Source: Paenibacillus dendritiformis
GTDB taxonomy: Bacteria > Bacillota > Bacilli > Paenibacillales > Paenibacillaceae
Assembly: GCF_015845845.1 (NCBI RefSeq)
Contig: NZ_LDIG01000274.1
Location: 1-64,000, forward strand
Length of the DNA: 64,000 nucleotides
Direction: 5' to 3'
Shown here piece by piece: positions 1-9,035 of the stretch; positions within the stretch are counted from its first letter, which is position 1; the number at the start of each line of letters is the position of its first letter. The translations under genes were made by a program, and so were the position numbers. Below the pieces are notes generated by a model that had not been told where the DNA came from, did no database searches, and was given only the letters and a program-made list of their open reading frames with translations.

Positions 1-1729
<1,729 letters not shown>

Positions 1730-1832
1730 AAATTCACCCCAAAAAGTGACGTGAAGCGTTGCAGCAACACCGATTACTTTTCGGGGACCCCGGATGGTTT
1801 GATGATTTTACTTTCGCATTCAGTTTTTAAGG

Positions 1833-1838
1833 TATAAT
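1833..1838 (+). promoter_or_regulatory. Possible -10 element before the tRNA cluster
   Basis: A perfect TATAAT lies 11 bases before tRNA-Asn in the spacer after 23S. No good -35 box is seen at 16-18 bp, so it may be a weak promoter or chance. The rest of the 1730-1849 spacer shows no 5S rRNA and no gene. Confidence 0.4.
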
Positions 1839-1849
1839 GCCTTATATAT

Positions 1850-1925
1850 TCCCCGATAGCTCAGTCGGTAGAGCACTCGGCTGTTAACCGAGTTGTCACA
1901 GGTTCGAGTCCTGTTCGGGGAGCCA
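1850..1925 (+). tRNA. tRNA-Asn (GTT)
   Basis: Cloverleaf with acceptor TCCCCGA/TCGGGGA, anticodon GTT at 1883-1885, T-loop TTCGAGT and encoded CCA. First tRNA of the cluster downstream of 23S. Confidence 0.97.
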
Positions 1926-1926
1926 T

Positions 1927-2019
1927 GGAGAGATGTCCGAGTTTGGCCGAAGGAGCACGATTGGAAATCGTGTAGGCGTCACAAGCGTCTCGAGGGTTCG
2001 AATCCCTCTCTCTCCGCCA
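1927..2019 (+). tRNA. tRNA-Ser (GGA)
   Basis: Class II tRNA with a long variable arm, acceptor GGAGAGA/TCTCTCC, anticodon GGA at 1963-1965 and encoded CCA. Confidence 0.96.
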
Positions 2020-2023
2020 GCGT

Positions 2024-2098
2024 GGCCCGTTGGTCAAGCGGTTAAGACACCGCCCTTTCACGGCGGTAACACGGGTTCGAATCCCGTACGGGTCACCA
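2024..2098 (+). tRNA. tRNA-Glu (TTC)
   Basis: Acceptor GGCCCGT/ACGGGTC, anticodon TTC at 2057-2059, encoded CCA. It is followed by the only spacer in the cluster that carries a good promoter. Confidence 0.96.
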
Positions 2099-2135
2099 AT
2101 TATGCCTTGCGGCTGGTAAAAATTGAGGGTTGAAA

Positions 2136-2164
2136 TTGACCCTAACAATCTGTTAAGATATATT
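2136..2164 (+). promoter_or_regulatory. Internal sigA-type promoter in the tRNA cluster
   Basis: TTGACC at 2136-2141 and TATATT at 2159-2164 are separated by 17 bp, in an 80-bp spacer between tRNA-Glu and tRNA-Val. Transcription would start near 2171, just before tRNA-Val at 2179. This would let the last 13 tRNAs be made independently of the rRNA operon. Confidence 0.65.
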
Positions 2165-2178
2165 AGTCGCTACAATAT

Positions 2179-2254
2179 GGACGCTTAGCTCAGCTGGGAG
2201 AGCATCTGCCTTACAAGCAGAGGGTCGGCGGTTCGATCCCGTCAGCGTCCACCA
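2179..2254 (+). tRNA. tRNA-Val (TAC)
   Basis: Acceptor GGACGCT/AGCGTCC, anticodon TAC at 2212-2214, T-loop TTCGATC and encoded CCA. Confidence 0.96.
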
Positions 2255-2259
2255 TATAT

Positions 2260-2336
<77 letters not shown>

Positions 2337-2340
2337 ATCT

Positions 2341-2417
2341 GGAGCTGTGGTGTAGAGGCCTAACATGCCTGCCTGTCACGCAGGAGAACGCGGGTTCGAA
2401 TCCCGTCAGCTCCGCCA
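2341..2417 (+). tRNA. tRNA-Asp (GTC)
   Basis: Acceptor GGAGCTG/CAGCTCC, anticodon GTC at 2375-2377, encoded CCA. Confidence 0.96.
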
Positions 2418-2435
2418 TTATGCTTAATGTTATTA

Positions 2436-2511
<76 letters not shown>

Positions 2512-2523
2512 TAAGAGGCTTGT

Positions 2524-2599
2524 GCCGGTGTAGCTCAGTTGGTAGAGCGGCTGACTTGTAATCAGTAGGTCGTGGGTTCGACTCCTATCGCCGGCACCA
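2524..2599 (+). tRNA. tRNA-Thr (TGT)
   Basis: Acceptor GCCGGTG/CGCCGGC with one G-T pair, anticodon TGT at 2557-2559, a T-stem with two G-T wobbles, and encoded CCA. Confidence 0.95.
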
Positions 2600-2603
2600 T
2601 CGT

Positions 2604-2689
2604 GGAGGATTAGCGAAGTGGCCAAACGCAGCAGACTGTAAATCTGTTCCCTTACGGGTTCGGTGGTTCGAATCCATCATCCTCCACCA
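2604..2689 (+). tRNA. tRNA-Tyr (GTA)
   Basis: Class II tRNA with a long variable arm, acceptor GGAGGAT/ATCCTCC, anticodon GTA at 2638-2640 and encoded CCA. Confidence 0.96.
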
Positions 2690-2694
2690 TACAT

Positions 2695-2768
2695 AGGGGC
2701 ATAGTTTAAAGGTAGAACAGCGGTCTCCAAAACCGTTAGTGTGGGTTCAATTCCTGCTGCCCCTGCCA
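2695..2768 (+). tRNA. tRNA-Trp (CCA)
   Basis: Acceptor AGGGGCA/TGCCCCT, anticodon CCA at 2727-2729, encoded 3' CCA. Its uncharged form is the expected ligand of the T-box leader at about 41.8-42.1 kb ahead of trpS. Confidence 0.96.
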
Positions 2769-2788
2769 ATCTAACAATTGCATAATGT

Positions 2789-2865
2789 GGCGGTCGTGGC
2801 GAAGTGGTTAACGCATCGGATTGTGGCTCCGACACTCGGGGGTTCGATTCCCCTCGATCGCCCCA
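2789..2865 (+). tRNA. tRNA-His (GTG)
   Basis: Anticodon GTG at 2823-2825. The eight-base acceptor stem GGCGGTCG/CGATCGCC includes the extra G-1 paired with C73 typical of tRNA-His. CCA is encoded. Confidence 0.96.
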
Positions 2866-2871
2866 TACCTT

Positions 2872-2946
2872 TGGGGATTAGCCAAGCGGTAAGGCAACGG
2901 ACTTTGACTCCGTCATGCATAGGTTCGAATCCTATATCCCCAGCCA
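2872..2946 (+). tRNA. tRNA-Gln (TTG)
   Basis: Acceptor TGGGGAT/ATCCCCA, anticodon TTG at 2904-2906, encoded CCA. Confidence 0.96.
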
Positions 2947-2951
2947 TTTAC

Positions 2952-3026
2952 GCGGACATAGCTCAGTGGTAGAGTATCGCCTTGCCAAGGCGAGGGTCGC
3001 GGGTTCGAATCCCGTTGTCCGCTCCA
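2952..3026 (+). tRNA. tRNA-Gly (GCC)
   Basis: Acceptor GCGGACA/TGTCCGC, anticodon GCC at 2984-2986, encoded CCA. Confidence 0.96.
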
Positions 3027-3029
3027 GAT

Positions 3030-3104
3030 GGCGCCATAGCCAAGTGGTAAGGCAAAGCTCTGCAAAAGCTTTATTCCCCAGTTCGAATCTGGGTGGCGCC
3101 TCCA
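3030..3104 (+). tRNA. tRNA-Cys (GCA)
   Basis: Acceptor GGCGCCA/TGGCGCC, anticodon GCA at 3062-3064, encoded CCA. Confidence 0.96.
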
Positions 3105-3126
3105 ACTTATTCTTTCTGGATGTTAT

Positions 3127-3203
3127 GTGCCCTTAGCTCAGCCGGATAGAGCGTTTGACTACGAATCAAAAGGTCAGGAGTTCGAATCTCTTAGGGCACG
3201 CCA
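3127..3203 (+). tRNA. tRNA-Arg (ACG)
   Basis: Acceptor GTGCCCT/AGGGCAC, anticodon ACG at 3161-3163, encoded CCA. A34 is presumably deaminated to inosine by TadA. Confidence 0.96.
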
Positions 3204-3217
3204 GATTAACTTCATAT

Positions 3218-3299
3218 GCCGGTGTGGCGGAATGGCAGACGCGCGCGACTCAAAATCGTGAGGGAAACCGTGGAGGTTCGAGTCCTCTCACCGGCACCA
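3218..3299 (+). tRNA. tRNA-Leu (CAA)
   Basis: Class II tRNA with acceptor GCCGGTG/CACCGGC, anticodon CAA at 3251-3253, a short variable arm and encoded CCA. Last tRNA of the cluster. Confidence 0.95.
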
Positions 3300-3313
3300 G
3301 TTTTAACACCAAG

Positions 3314-3335
3314 ACACCTGAAGGGTGTTTTTTTT
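3314..3335 (+). terminator. Terminator of the tRNA cluster
   Basis: ACACC/GGTGT stem with a 5-nt loop followed by eight T residues, 14 bases after tRNA-Leu. Confidence 0.8.
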
Positions 3336-3540
3336 ATGTCTAAAAAATACCTGACTCTATGTTGTACGGCAGACGTCAAAGCCGTCCATTGCTCATCCTG
3401 TCTCTTGGAGGATACATACTCCGGTTTGTCTAATTGTCTCGCTGATAGAGGGGGAAGACGGTTTGCGGCCGCTGACGGCGTAGAAACGCTATCCAGACAG
3501 TGGGCAGCGCAACCCGATAGAGGACAACCTATATAGAACA
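3336..3540. other. Intergenic, no gene seen
   Basis: About 200 bp between the tRNA terminator and the hairpin beyond floT. The short frames here lack ribosome binding sites and no known RNA fold was recognised. Confidence 0.5.
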
Positions 3541-3580
3541 AGAAGCCTTGCCCTAACAATTTCGGCAAGGCTTCTTTATT
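3541..3580. terminator. Hairpin terminator downstream of floT
   Basis: A perfect 12-bp stem (3541-3552 with 3564-3575) and 11-nt loop. The T-rich side is on the plus strand, but it lies just past the 3' end of the minus-strand floT gene and could act in both directions. Confidence 0.7.
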
Positions 3581-3621
3581 ATGCTGTATAGGATAGATGT
3601 TCTATTCGTACAATAATCGGT

Positions 3622-5160
3622 TTATTCTGCCTTCGGAGTCTCGGTGCCTCCTGCTACTGCGGATGGAGCTTCCGTTGGAACTGGAGAACGCTTCGGCTGT
3701 GCCGAACCCGATCCATTCGTCAGGCGCTGAATCATTTTCTCGACATCCAGTCCGGATACGTCCTTCAGCATCTGCGGGGCCGTCGCCATCAGTTGCGTGA
3801 CATAGTTGCTGACGCGGGCCGCCCCTTCTCCGTTGCCGGTATCGACGACCGTCAGCTTATCGATCTGCTGCAGCGGCTCTGCAATCTTGCCGGCCAATTC
3901 AGGCAGCATCTTCATGACGATGTCGAGCACCGCGGCTTCGCCGAACTTCTCGAACGCTTCGGCTAGCTTCTGTTTTGCTTCGGCTTCCGCCAGACCGCGC
4001 AGCCGGATAACTTCGGCTTCCGCGGTTCCTCGCGCCCGTTCGGCATCCGCTTCCGCCAAGCCGGCGAGACGCTTTTGCTCCGCCATCGCCTTCGCTTCCG
4101 CTTCGATTCGATATTGCATCGCATCGGCTTCGAGCACGCGCTTCGATTTATCAGCTTCCGCCGACTGCACGACCGCGTAACGCTCGGCGTCCGCTTTCTT
4201 CTTCACTTCGGCGTCATACTGCTTCTCGCGACGCAAAATTTCTTTGGCTTCGAGGTCGATTTCCCGCTCTTTCCGAACGAGCTCGACGCGCATTTGCTCC
4301 TCGACGACGCTTTGCTTGGAACGGGCCTCCTGCACGTAGTAAGCTTGGTCGGCTTCCGCTCGGGCCATATCCTGTTCCTTTTTAAAGGAAGCAATCTTCA
4401 ATTCCTTTTCCTTGGCCGCTTCGGCGATATTCGTATCGCGCAGCAGCTCCGCCTTCATCCCCTGCTCCTCGGCATTCGCTTTTTGAATACGCGAGTCTCT
4501 CATCGCCTCGGCCTCCGCAATCTCCGCGTCGCGCTTCACGGCTGCAATCCGCGGCTTCCCGAGCGCATCCAAGTACCCGTGCTTGTCGCGCACGTCCTTG
4601 ATGGTGAAGGAGACGATTTGGAGTCCCATCTTTTTTAAGTCTTTGGCGGCCACGGCCTGCACTTCCTGCGCGAAACGATCGCGGTTGCGGTATACTTCCT
4701 CGACGGTCATCGAGCCGAGAATGGCCCGCAGATGGCCTTCCAAGACCTCCTGCGCTTCGCTCTTGAGCGCATCCGTCGGCTTGCCGAGGAATTGCTCGGC
4801 TGCGGTCGCGATGTCTTCAACCGAGCTGCCGACCTTGATAATCGCGACAGCGTCGGTCATCACGGGAACGCCTTGTTCGGTATATACTTCCGGTGTCGTT
4901 ACATCAAGCTTATGTGATAATAAGGACAAGAATTGCGACTGTTGAAAGACCGGTAAAATAAATGCGCCGCCACCGCGGACAATTTTCATCTTGCGCCCCG
5001 TTTCATCGGCGCTGACATTTTTGGAACCGAGATAGGTTCCGGTCACGATCATCGCCTCATCCGGGCTGACCGTCTTGTAGCGGGCCCAGAATGCGAGGCC
5101 CAGCACGAGGATGACGCCGATTACAATTACCGGCACCATGATCGCTTCATTGAATTCCAT
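3622..5160 (-). CDS. floT: Flotillin-like protein FloT
   Basis: 512 aa membrane scaffold of functional membrane microdomains. An N-terminal hydrophobic anchor (about residues 8-27) is followed by an SPFH/band-7 domain (about 30-230). Then comes a long Ala/Glu-rich coiled coil with repeated AEAEA-type segments (about 210-420) and a Pro/Ser-rich tail. This order and length match Bacillus FloT (YuaG). ATG start with AAAAGGGAG upstream. It lies 65 bp after the NfeD-like yuaF, as in the sigW-controlled Bacillus pair. In the family, FloT organises membrane fluidity zones and assists secretion and wall synthesis. Regulation by sigW is inferred from the promoter before yuaF. Confidence 0.93.
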   Translation of the reverse strand: MEFNEAIMVPVIVIGVILVLGLAFWARYKTVSPDEAMIVTGTYLGSKNVSADETGRKMKIVRGGGAFILPVFQQSQFLSLLSHKLDVTTPEVYTEQGVPVMTDAVAIIKVGSSVEDIATAAEQFLGKPTDALKSEAQEVLEGHLRAILGSMTVEEVYRNRDRFAQEVQAVAAKDLKKMGLQIVSFTIKDVRDKHGYLDALGKPRIAAVKRDAEIAEAEAMRDSRIQKANAEEQGMKAELLRDTNIAEAAKEKELKIASFKKEQDMARAEADQAYYVQEARSKQSVVEEQMRVELVRKEREIDLEAKEILRREKQYDAEVKKKADAERYAVVQSAEADKSKRVLEADAMQYRIEAEAKAMAEQKRLAGLAEADAERARGTAEAEVIRLRGLAEAEAKQKLAEAFEKFGEAAVLDIVMKMLPELAGKIAEPLQQIDKLTVVDTGNGEGAARVSNYVTQLMATAPQMLKDVSGLDVEKMIQRLTNGSGSAQPKRSPVPTEAPSAVAGGTETPKAE

Positions 5161-5225
5161 GGCATACAGCTCCCTTTTCTATGTAAATTTGTAGTGAAAC
5201 CGTAAGTCTTGAGCATACAACTTCA

Positions 5226-5765
5226 TCAGTTCTGCTGGAGGCTGAGCATTTCTTGGGTGAGAGGGGATACATATAACGTGTCTTCAACGACGTTGATGAC
5301 GACAACGGTCGTTCCGGCAGGGATGTTGTCTTTGTCGAAGGAAGCGGCAATTTGATTCGTCAAGCCGGCTCCAATCCGCAAAGTCACTTCCCCGTATCCA
5401 ACGGAAGGAATCGAAATGCTGACTTCTCCGACTTTGCCAACCAGGTCCTGAATGGAGAAGCCGGTAGAGCTCTCTGTATTGTGCATCGGGCGAATATAGA
5501 GGAAATACATCAGAAGGCATACGACGAGCGCGCCGGCGATAGCGACCACCAGGATGAGCATGGATTGCCAACCCGTATAGCGGTTCAGCAGGATGCCGAG
5601 TGCGCCGAAAGCCGTCAGGCCGCTTACGAGCACCGTCGGCTGCAGAAAAGGCAGCCCGTCTCCGAAAACCGCATCGAAAGCATGGCTTAATATTTCCCCG
5701 AATATCAAGGTAACGACGGAATATAAAATACCGAAGATGAACAGACCCCAAAATAACGTTTCCAT
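5226..5765 (-). CDS. yuaF: NfeD-like membrane protein YuaF
   Basis: 179 aa. Three hydrophobic segments occupy roughly residues 4-24, 42-62 and 68-92. A soluble C-terminal beta-rich domain (about 105-175) follows, with the Gly-rich pattern of NfeD OB-fold domains (GKVGEVSISIPSVGYGEV). NfeD proteins pair with flotillins, and this gene directly precedes floT on the same strand, so they probably form one transcript. ATG start with a GAGAGGAG ribosome site. A near-perfect sigW promoter lies 65-90 bp upstream. The exact biochemical role is not known; partnership with FloT is inferred from family and context. Confidence 0.88.
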   Translation of the reverse strand: METLFWGLFIFGILYSVVTLIFGEILSHAFDAVFGDGLPFLQPTVLVSGLTAFGALGILLNRYTGWQSMLILVVAIAGALVVCLLMYFLYIRPMHNTESSTGFSIQDLVGKVGEVSISIPSVGYGEVTLRIGAGLTNQIAASFDKDNIPAGTTVVVINVVEDTLYVSPLTQEMLSLQQN

Positions 5766-5829
5766 GCATTGCTCCTCTCGCCTGCCAGAGTCAGGCCTGA
5801 TAATTCGGAAAGCTTCTTATGAATATATA

Positions 5830-5855
5830 TACGCTGAAGCAGGCATGGAGTTTCA
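5830..5855 (-). promoter_or_regulatory. sigW promoter for yuaF-floT
   Basis: Read on the minus strand, TGAAAC (5850-5855) is followed by exactly 16 bp and CGTA (5830-5833). This is the full ECF sigW consensus, with the start codon of yuaF 65 bp further on. Confidence 0.85.
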
Positions 5856-5891
5856 ATTTCCCTTCCCTCCAGTCCAGTCCCGGTTGACCTT

Positions 5892-5906
5892 GGGACGGTC
5901 TGTCCC
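5892..5906. promoter_or_regulatory. Inverted repeat upstream of the lia operon
   Basis: GGGAC (5892-5896) and GTCCC (5902-5906) surround GGTCT. It lies between the divergent sigW promoter and the lia promoter and is a candidate LiaR operator. The assignment is inferred from position only. Confidence 0.4.
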
Positions 5907-5946
5907 CCCGACCTGAGTCCAGTACGAAAAACCGCCCCCGGCCTGT

Positions 5947-5974
5947 TTTGAGCAAAAGGAGAATCTCCTAAAAT
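5947..5974 (+). promoter_or_regulatory. Putative lia promoter with a palindrome in the spacer
   Basis: TTTGAG (5947-5952), 16 bp, TAAAAT (5969-5974). The spacer contains the perfect palindrome AGGAGA-A-TCTCCT (5957-5969), which could be an operator. The -35 box is imperfect. Confidence 0.45.
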
Positions 5975-6016
5975 AAAGACATAAGCAAGGCACAATGAAA
6001 GGTGGTGACAAACCGA

Positions 6017-6322
6017 ATGCAAATGAAAAAAGGCAACTCGTTCGCTATTATCTTGATAGCATTGGGGGCATTCATCCTGCTCAGCAAGTTTGGAGTTCAC
6101 TTGGGAAGCTGGTTTGGCTACTTGTTCCCGATTCTGCTGATTGTACTCGGTTATTATGGAGTCAAGGCAGGGAATTCGTTCTTCGGATGGATCTTCATCA
6201 TATTGGGCTCCATCACATTAATCGGCAAGCTATCCTGGCTCATCGGCATTTTCATCGCCATCGGAATGATTGTGTTCGGTATCTCAATGCTGAATAACAA
6301 ACGAAGCGGCCATCATTACTGA
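6017..6322 (+). CDS. liaI: LiaI-like small membrane protein
   Basis: 101 aa and almost entirely hydrophobic, with three to four membrane segments separated by Gly-rich turns and a short basic tail. This resembles the LiaI/LiaF N-terminal membrane domain. In Bacillus, LiaI anchors the PspA-type protein LiaH at the membrane. The ATG at 6017 is preferred because AAAGGTGGTGA sits 8 bp before it; a GTG at 6002 overlaps that site. First gene of a seven-gene operon ending in liaSR, hence probably induced by wall-active stress through LiaR. The name rests on hydropathy and context more than on sequence motifs. Confidence 0.75.
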   Translation: MQMKKGNSFAIILIALGAFILLSKFGVHLGSWFGYLFPILLIVLGYYGVKAGNSFFGWIFIILGSITLIGKLSWLIGIFIAIGMIVFGISMLNNKRSGHHY

Positions 6323-6366
6323 ACAGCCGGCAGCAACGTATTTGGATGAAGGAGGGACAGAGAGGC

Positions 6367-7041
6367 ATGAGCAATATTTTAAAAAGGGTTCGCGACATTA
6401 CACTGGCGACGCTCAATGAGCGGCTGGATAAAGCGGAAGACCCTGTCCGGTTAATCGACCAATTCCTGATGCGCACTCGCCAGGACATCGCCGAAGCGGA
6501 CCGCTTATATCAACAGTATGTCGTGCATGCGAATCAGATGAGACATCAGATGAACCAAGCCAATGAAATGAGAGAGCGCCGCGAGCAGCAAGCGATGCTG
6601 GCCTTGAAGGCGGGAGAGGAGTTCGCCGCCAAAATCGCGCTCCAAGAAAAATTGATGCATGACGAGAAGGCGCGGCAATACGAGGATCTTTACAATCGAA
6701 GCAAGCAGGCCATTCTGGAGCTGGAGGAACAGCTGAACATATTGAAGAGCGAATATCAGACGGTCTACGACAAGCGGCAGTATTATTTCGCTCGCATGCA
6801 GAACATACGGCTCCAGCAGCAAATGAACCAGCGCTTCGGTCAATACGGCTACGGGCAGGTGGACGGCATGTTCCGCCGGCTGGAGGATCGCGTCTCCGAT
6901 ATGGAGTGGGAAAATACAAGCCTGCAAGAGGTGCGACGCGCAAACGGAACATCGCCTTATGGAGGCAATCCCGAAAGAGACATTGCCCTGCAGCGTGAAA
7001 TGGAACGTCTGCGCAAGAAATTGGACACTGCGAAGGAGTGA
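6367..7041 (+). CDS. PspA/LiaH family membrane-stress protein (copy 1)
   Basis: 224 aa. It begins with the amphipathic-helix segment typical of PspA/IM30 and the family signature LDKAEDPVRLIDQFL, then is coiled coil for most of its length. PspA/LiaH/Vipp1 proteins form ESCRT-III-like oligomers on damaged membranes. The start at 6367 is chosen because the homologous N-terminus begins MSNILKRV and GGAGG lies 11 bp upstream; the open frame extends 7 codons further. It follows liaI by 44 bp, the position liaH holds in Bacillus. The C-terminal part (after about residue 180) is polar and less conserved. Confidence 0.9.
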   Translation: MSNILKRVRDITLATLNERLDKAEDPVRLIDQFLMRTRQDIAEADRLYQQYVVHANQMRHQMNQANEMRERREQQAMLALKAGEEFAAKIALQEKLMHDEKARQYEDLYNRSKQAILELEEQLNILKSEYQTVYDKRQYYFARMQNIRLQQQMNQRFGQYGYGQVDGMFRRLEDRVSDMEWENTSLQEVRRANGTSPYGGNPERDIALQREMERLRKKLDTAKE

Positions 7042-7049
7042 CATGAACC

Positions 7050-7526
7050 ATGAACAAAAAATTGTACCGTTCGGTTCGTGACCGGAAGTTCTGCGGTGTA
7101 CTCGGCGGAATCGCTGAATGGTTGAATATGGATGCAACGCTGCTTCGCGTACTGTTCGTCCTGGGCGTGTTCTTCACGGCATTCTCCCTGATACCCGTCT
7201 ATTTCATCGTAGCGCTTGTGGTTCCGAAAGAGCCCTTCACGACCTACGGACCGTATAATTACGGCGGACCGTATCAGAATTCGAACGGATATTACGGAAA
7301 TGACGGCGGCTATTCCGGCGGAGGGTACAATGGCTGGAACGGTTATAACAACGGCCGGAACGATTACAGCAGCTATGGATCCTACGGAACAAAGCCGAAC
7401 GGAAGCAAAAGTCAATATGATTCCTCCATCGATTCGATGATGGATGATATTGAAAGAAAAGCCATGCGCAAAGAACTTCAGGAACTTCGCGAGAAAATTG
7501 CGAAATACGAGAAAGGGGATAAGTAA
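7050..7526 (+). CDS. PspC domain protein with Gly/Tyr/Asn-rich linker
   Basis: 158 aa. Residues 1-60 form a PspC domain ([22 protein letters not shown], then a hydrophobic span ending VALVVPKEP). About 65 residues of Gly/Tyr/Asn/Ser-rich low complexity follow, then a charged coiled-coil end (about 128-156). PspC is a membrane sensor/effector that binds PspA in phage-shock systems. It sits between two pspA genes, 8 bp after the first and 1 bp before the second, so it probably recruits one or both. The low-complexity linker is unusual and may allow flexible tethering or self-association (inference). Confidence 0.88.
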   Translation: MNKKLYRSVRDRKFCGVLGGIAEWLNMDATLLRVLFVLGVFFTAFSLIPVYFIVALVVPKEPFTTYGPYNYGGPYQNSNGYYGNDGGYSGGGYNGWNGYNNGRNDYSSYGSYGTKPNGSKSQYDSSIDSMMDDIERKAMRKELQELREKIAKYEKGDK

Positions 7527-7527
7527 A

Positions 7528-8208
7528 ATGGGAGTATTCAAACGAATTAAAGATATGACGAAAGCGTCGATTCATGAAATGTTGGACAAGGTGGAAGATC
7601 CGGTAGTCATGCTTAACCAGTACCTGCGAGACATGGAGCAGGAGATTCGCGAAGCCGAAGTGACGGTGGCGAAGCAAATGGCCAGCGAGCGCCGCATCAA
7701 GCATCGCTATGACGAAGCGATTCGGATGGTGGCCGACCGCGAAGCCCAAGCAGAGCGCGCTCTTGTATCCGGCCATGAAGATGCGGCCCGCAAATATTTG
7801 GAAGAGAAACTGTACTTCGATCAAAAAGTTACCGAGTATGCCGAACTGCATGCCCAAGCGAAAGCGCAAGCCGACGAGCTGATGCAGCAGCTGCATTCGA
7901 TGAAGGACGAGTTCTACAAGCTGCGCAACAAGCGCAACGAGCTGGCTGCTCGTGCCCAAATGGCCAAAGCCCGCAAGCAAATGGCTTCCATCACAAGCGT
8001 GCACAGCATCGAATCGGGCGAAGCTTCCCGCGGCTTCCAACGCATGGAAGAGAAGATTATGCAGCTTGAAGCGGAAGCGGAAGTCATTCGCGTGCCATAC
8101 GGCGGATATGCCGCTACGACCTACCAACCGCCGGTTGATGTAGAGAAGCAAATGAAGGTCGATGAGCAATTGGAAGCTTTGAAGCAAAAATTAAATCGCA
8201 GCGAATAA
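7528..8208 (+). CDS. PspA/LiaH family protein (copy 2)
   Basis: 226 aa, a PspA/IM30 protein with the N-terminal amphipathic helix and the signature [15 protein letters not shown], followed by continuous coiled coil. The ATG at 7528 lies 1 bp after the pspC stop with GAAAGGGGAT upstream; the frame stays open for 28 codons inside pspC but the protein family starts here. It differs clearly from copy 1 (for example in the loop after the third helix and the tyrosine/proline-rich C-terminus), so the duplication is old. Two PspA paralogues flanking PspC suggests mixed oligomers or division of labour. Confidence 0.9.
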   Translation: MGVFKRIKDMTKASIHEMLDKVEDPVVMLNQYLRDMEQEIREAEVTVAKQMASERRIKHRYDEAIRMVADREAQAERALVSGHEDAARKYLEEKLYFDQKVTEYAELHAQAKAQADELMQQLHSMKDEFYKLRNKRNELAARAQMAKARKQMASITSVHSIESGEASRGFQRMEEKIMQLEAEAEVIRVPYGGYAATTYQPPVDVEKQMKVDEQLEALKQKLNRSE

Positions 8209-8254
8209 CCTCTTGGGACTTGCCCGCGGTTATGATATGCTAACTAAGGAGCTT

Positions 8255-8278
8255 ACGGCGATGCCCCCGCATCGCCGT
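8255..8278 (+). terminator. Strong hairpin between pspA copy 2 and liaF
   Basis: Perfect 10-bp stem (ACGGCGATGC/GCATCGCCGT) with a CCCC loop and only a weak T tract. It is probably an attenuator or RNA-stability element that lowers liaFSR expression relative to the upstream effector genes. Confidence 0.6.
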
Positions 8279-8342
8279 TAAGTTTCGTTGTGAGATGATT
8301 CGGCACAACGTCTTATGGATTCTGAGCGACAGGAGGTGCGTC

Positions 8343-8996
8343 ATGATAAAGGGGAACAATCGTTTACTTGCATATTTGCTCATTATCGCGGGTCTCTTCA
8401 TTCTTATTGGCAAATGGATTAGCTTCGGAACCTTTGTCGCCCTGTTCATGCTGTACCTCGGCATTCACAAAGTAAGATCCGAGGAGCTTCGTCTCGGCTA
8501 TACTTTGCTTGGTATCGGGGGAGCTATCCTCTTGTTGGAGCATCTGATGCTGTTTGTCGGCATTATTCTCATCTCGCTCGGTATTTTTTATTCACGGACC
8601 CGCCATGAACAAAAGTATGAATGGATGCAGAAGCGTCCCGACCTGACCGCCAATCTGAAATGGGATCGGGAGCCGTTCCATTTGCGCAGCCAGAGCTTGT
8701 GGCATGTCATCGGAGAAAGCGATATCGACTTGTCGCTCGCGATGATGGATGAGCCCGAGACGACGCTCTTGTTCCAGGGCGTGCTGGGAGATATGGATAT
8801 TTCGGTTCCGGACGATATCGGAGTCTCTGTGGAAGCTTCCGTCCTGTTCGGACAGATCAATGCGGGCCAGCACCGGGAGACCGGCTTGCTCAACAAATGG
8901 ACTTATACTTCGCCGAATTATGAACGATCGGAGCAGCGGGTGAAACTCCGCATCTCTTACATCGTAGGAGATATTGATATCCGATTGCACGCGTAA
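8343..8996 (+). CDS. liaF: LiaF, inhibitor of LiaSR signalling
   Basis: 217 aa. Three or four membrane spans (about residues 8-90) are followed by a soluble domain of Gly/Asp-turned beta strands (GDMDISVPDDIGVSVEASVLFGQI) typical of the LiaF C-terminal domain. The family keeps the LiaS kinase off until envelope damage occurs. ATG at 8343 with GGAGGTG 6 bp upstream; a 16-codon extension upstream lacks a ribosome site. It directly precedes liaS and liaR, the invariant order of the family. Confidence 0.88.
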   Translation: MIKGNNRLLAYLLIIAGLFILIGKWISFGTFVALFMLYLGIHKVRSEELRLGYTLLGIGGAILLLEHLMLFVGIILISLGIFYSRTRHEQKYEWMQKRPDLTANLKWDREPFHLRSQSLWHVIGESDIDLSLAMMDEPETTLLFQGVLGDMDISVPDDIGVSVEASVLFGQINAGQHRETGLLNKWTYTSPNYERSEQRVKLRISYIVGDIDIRLHA

Positions 8997-9035
8997 TGCG
9001 GAGAAGATGCTGCTGAAAGGAGATGCAAGCCGGCA

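Noticed and set aside
3349-3420. 24-codon hydrophobic frame after the tRNA terminator
   Set aside because: No ribosome binding site and no promoter.
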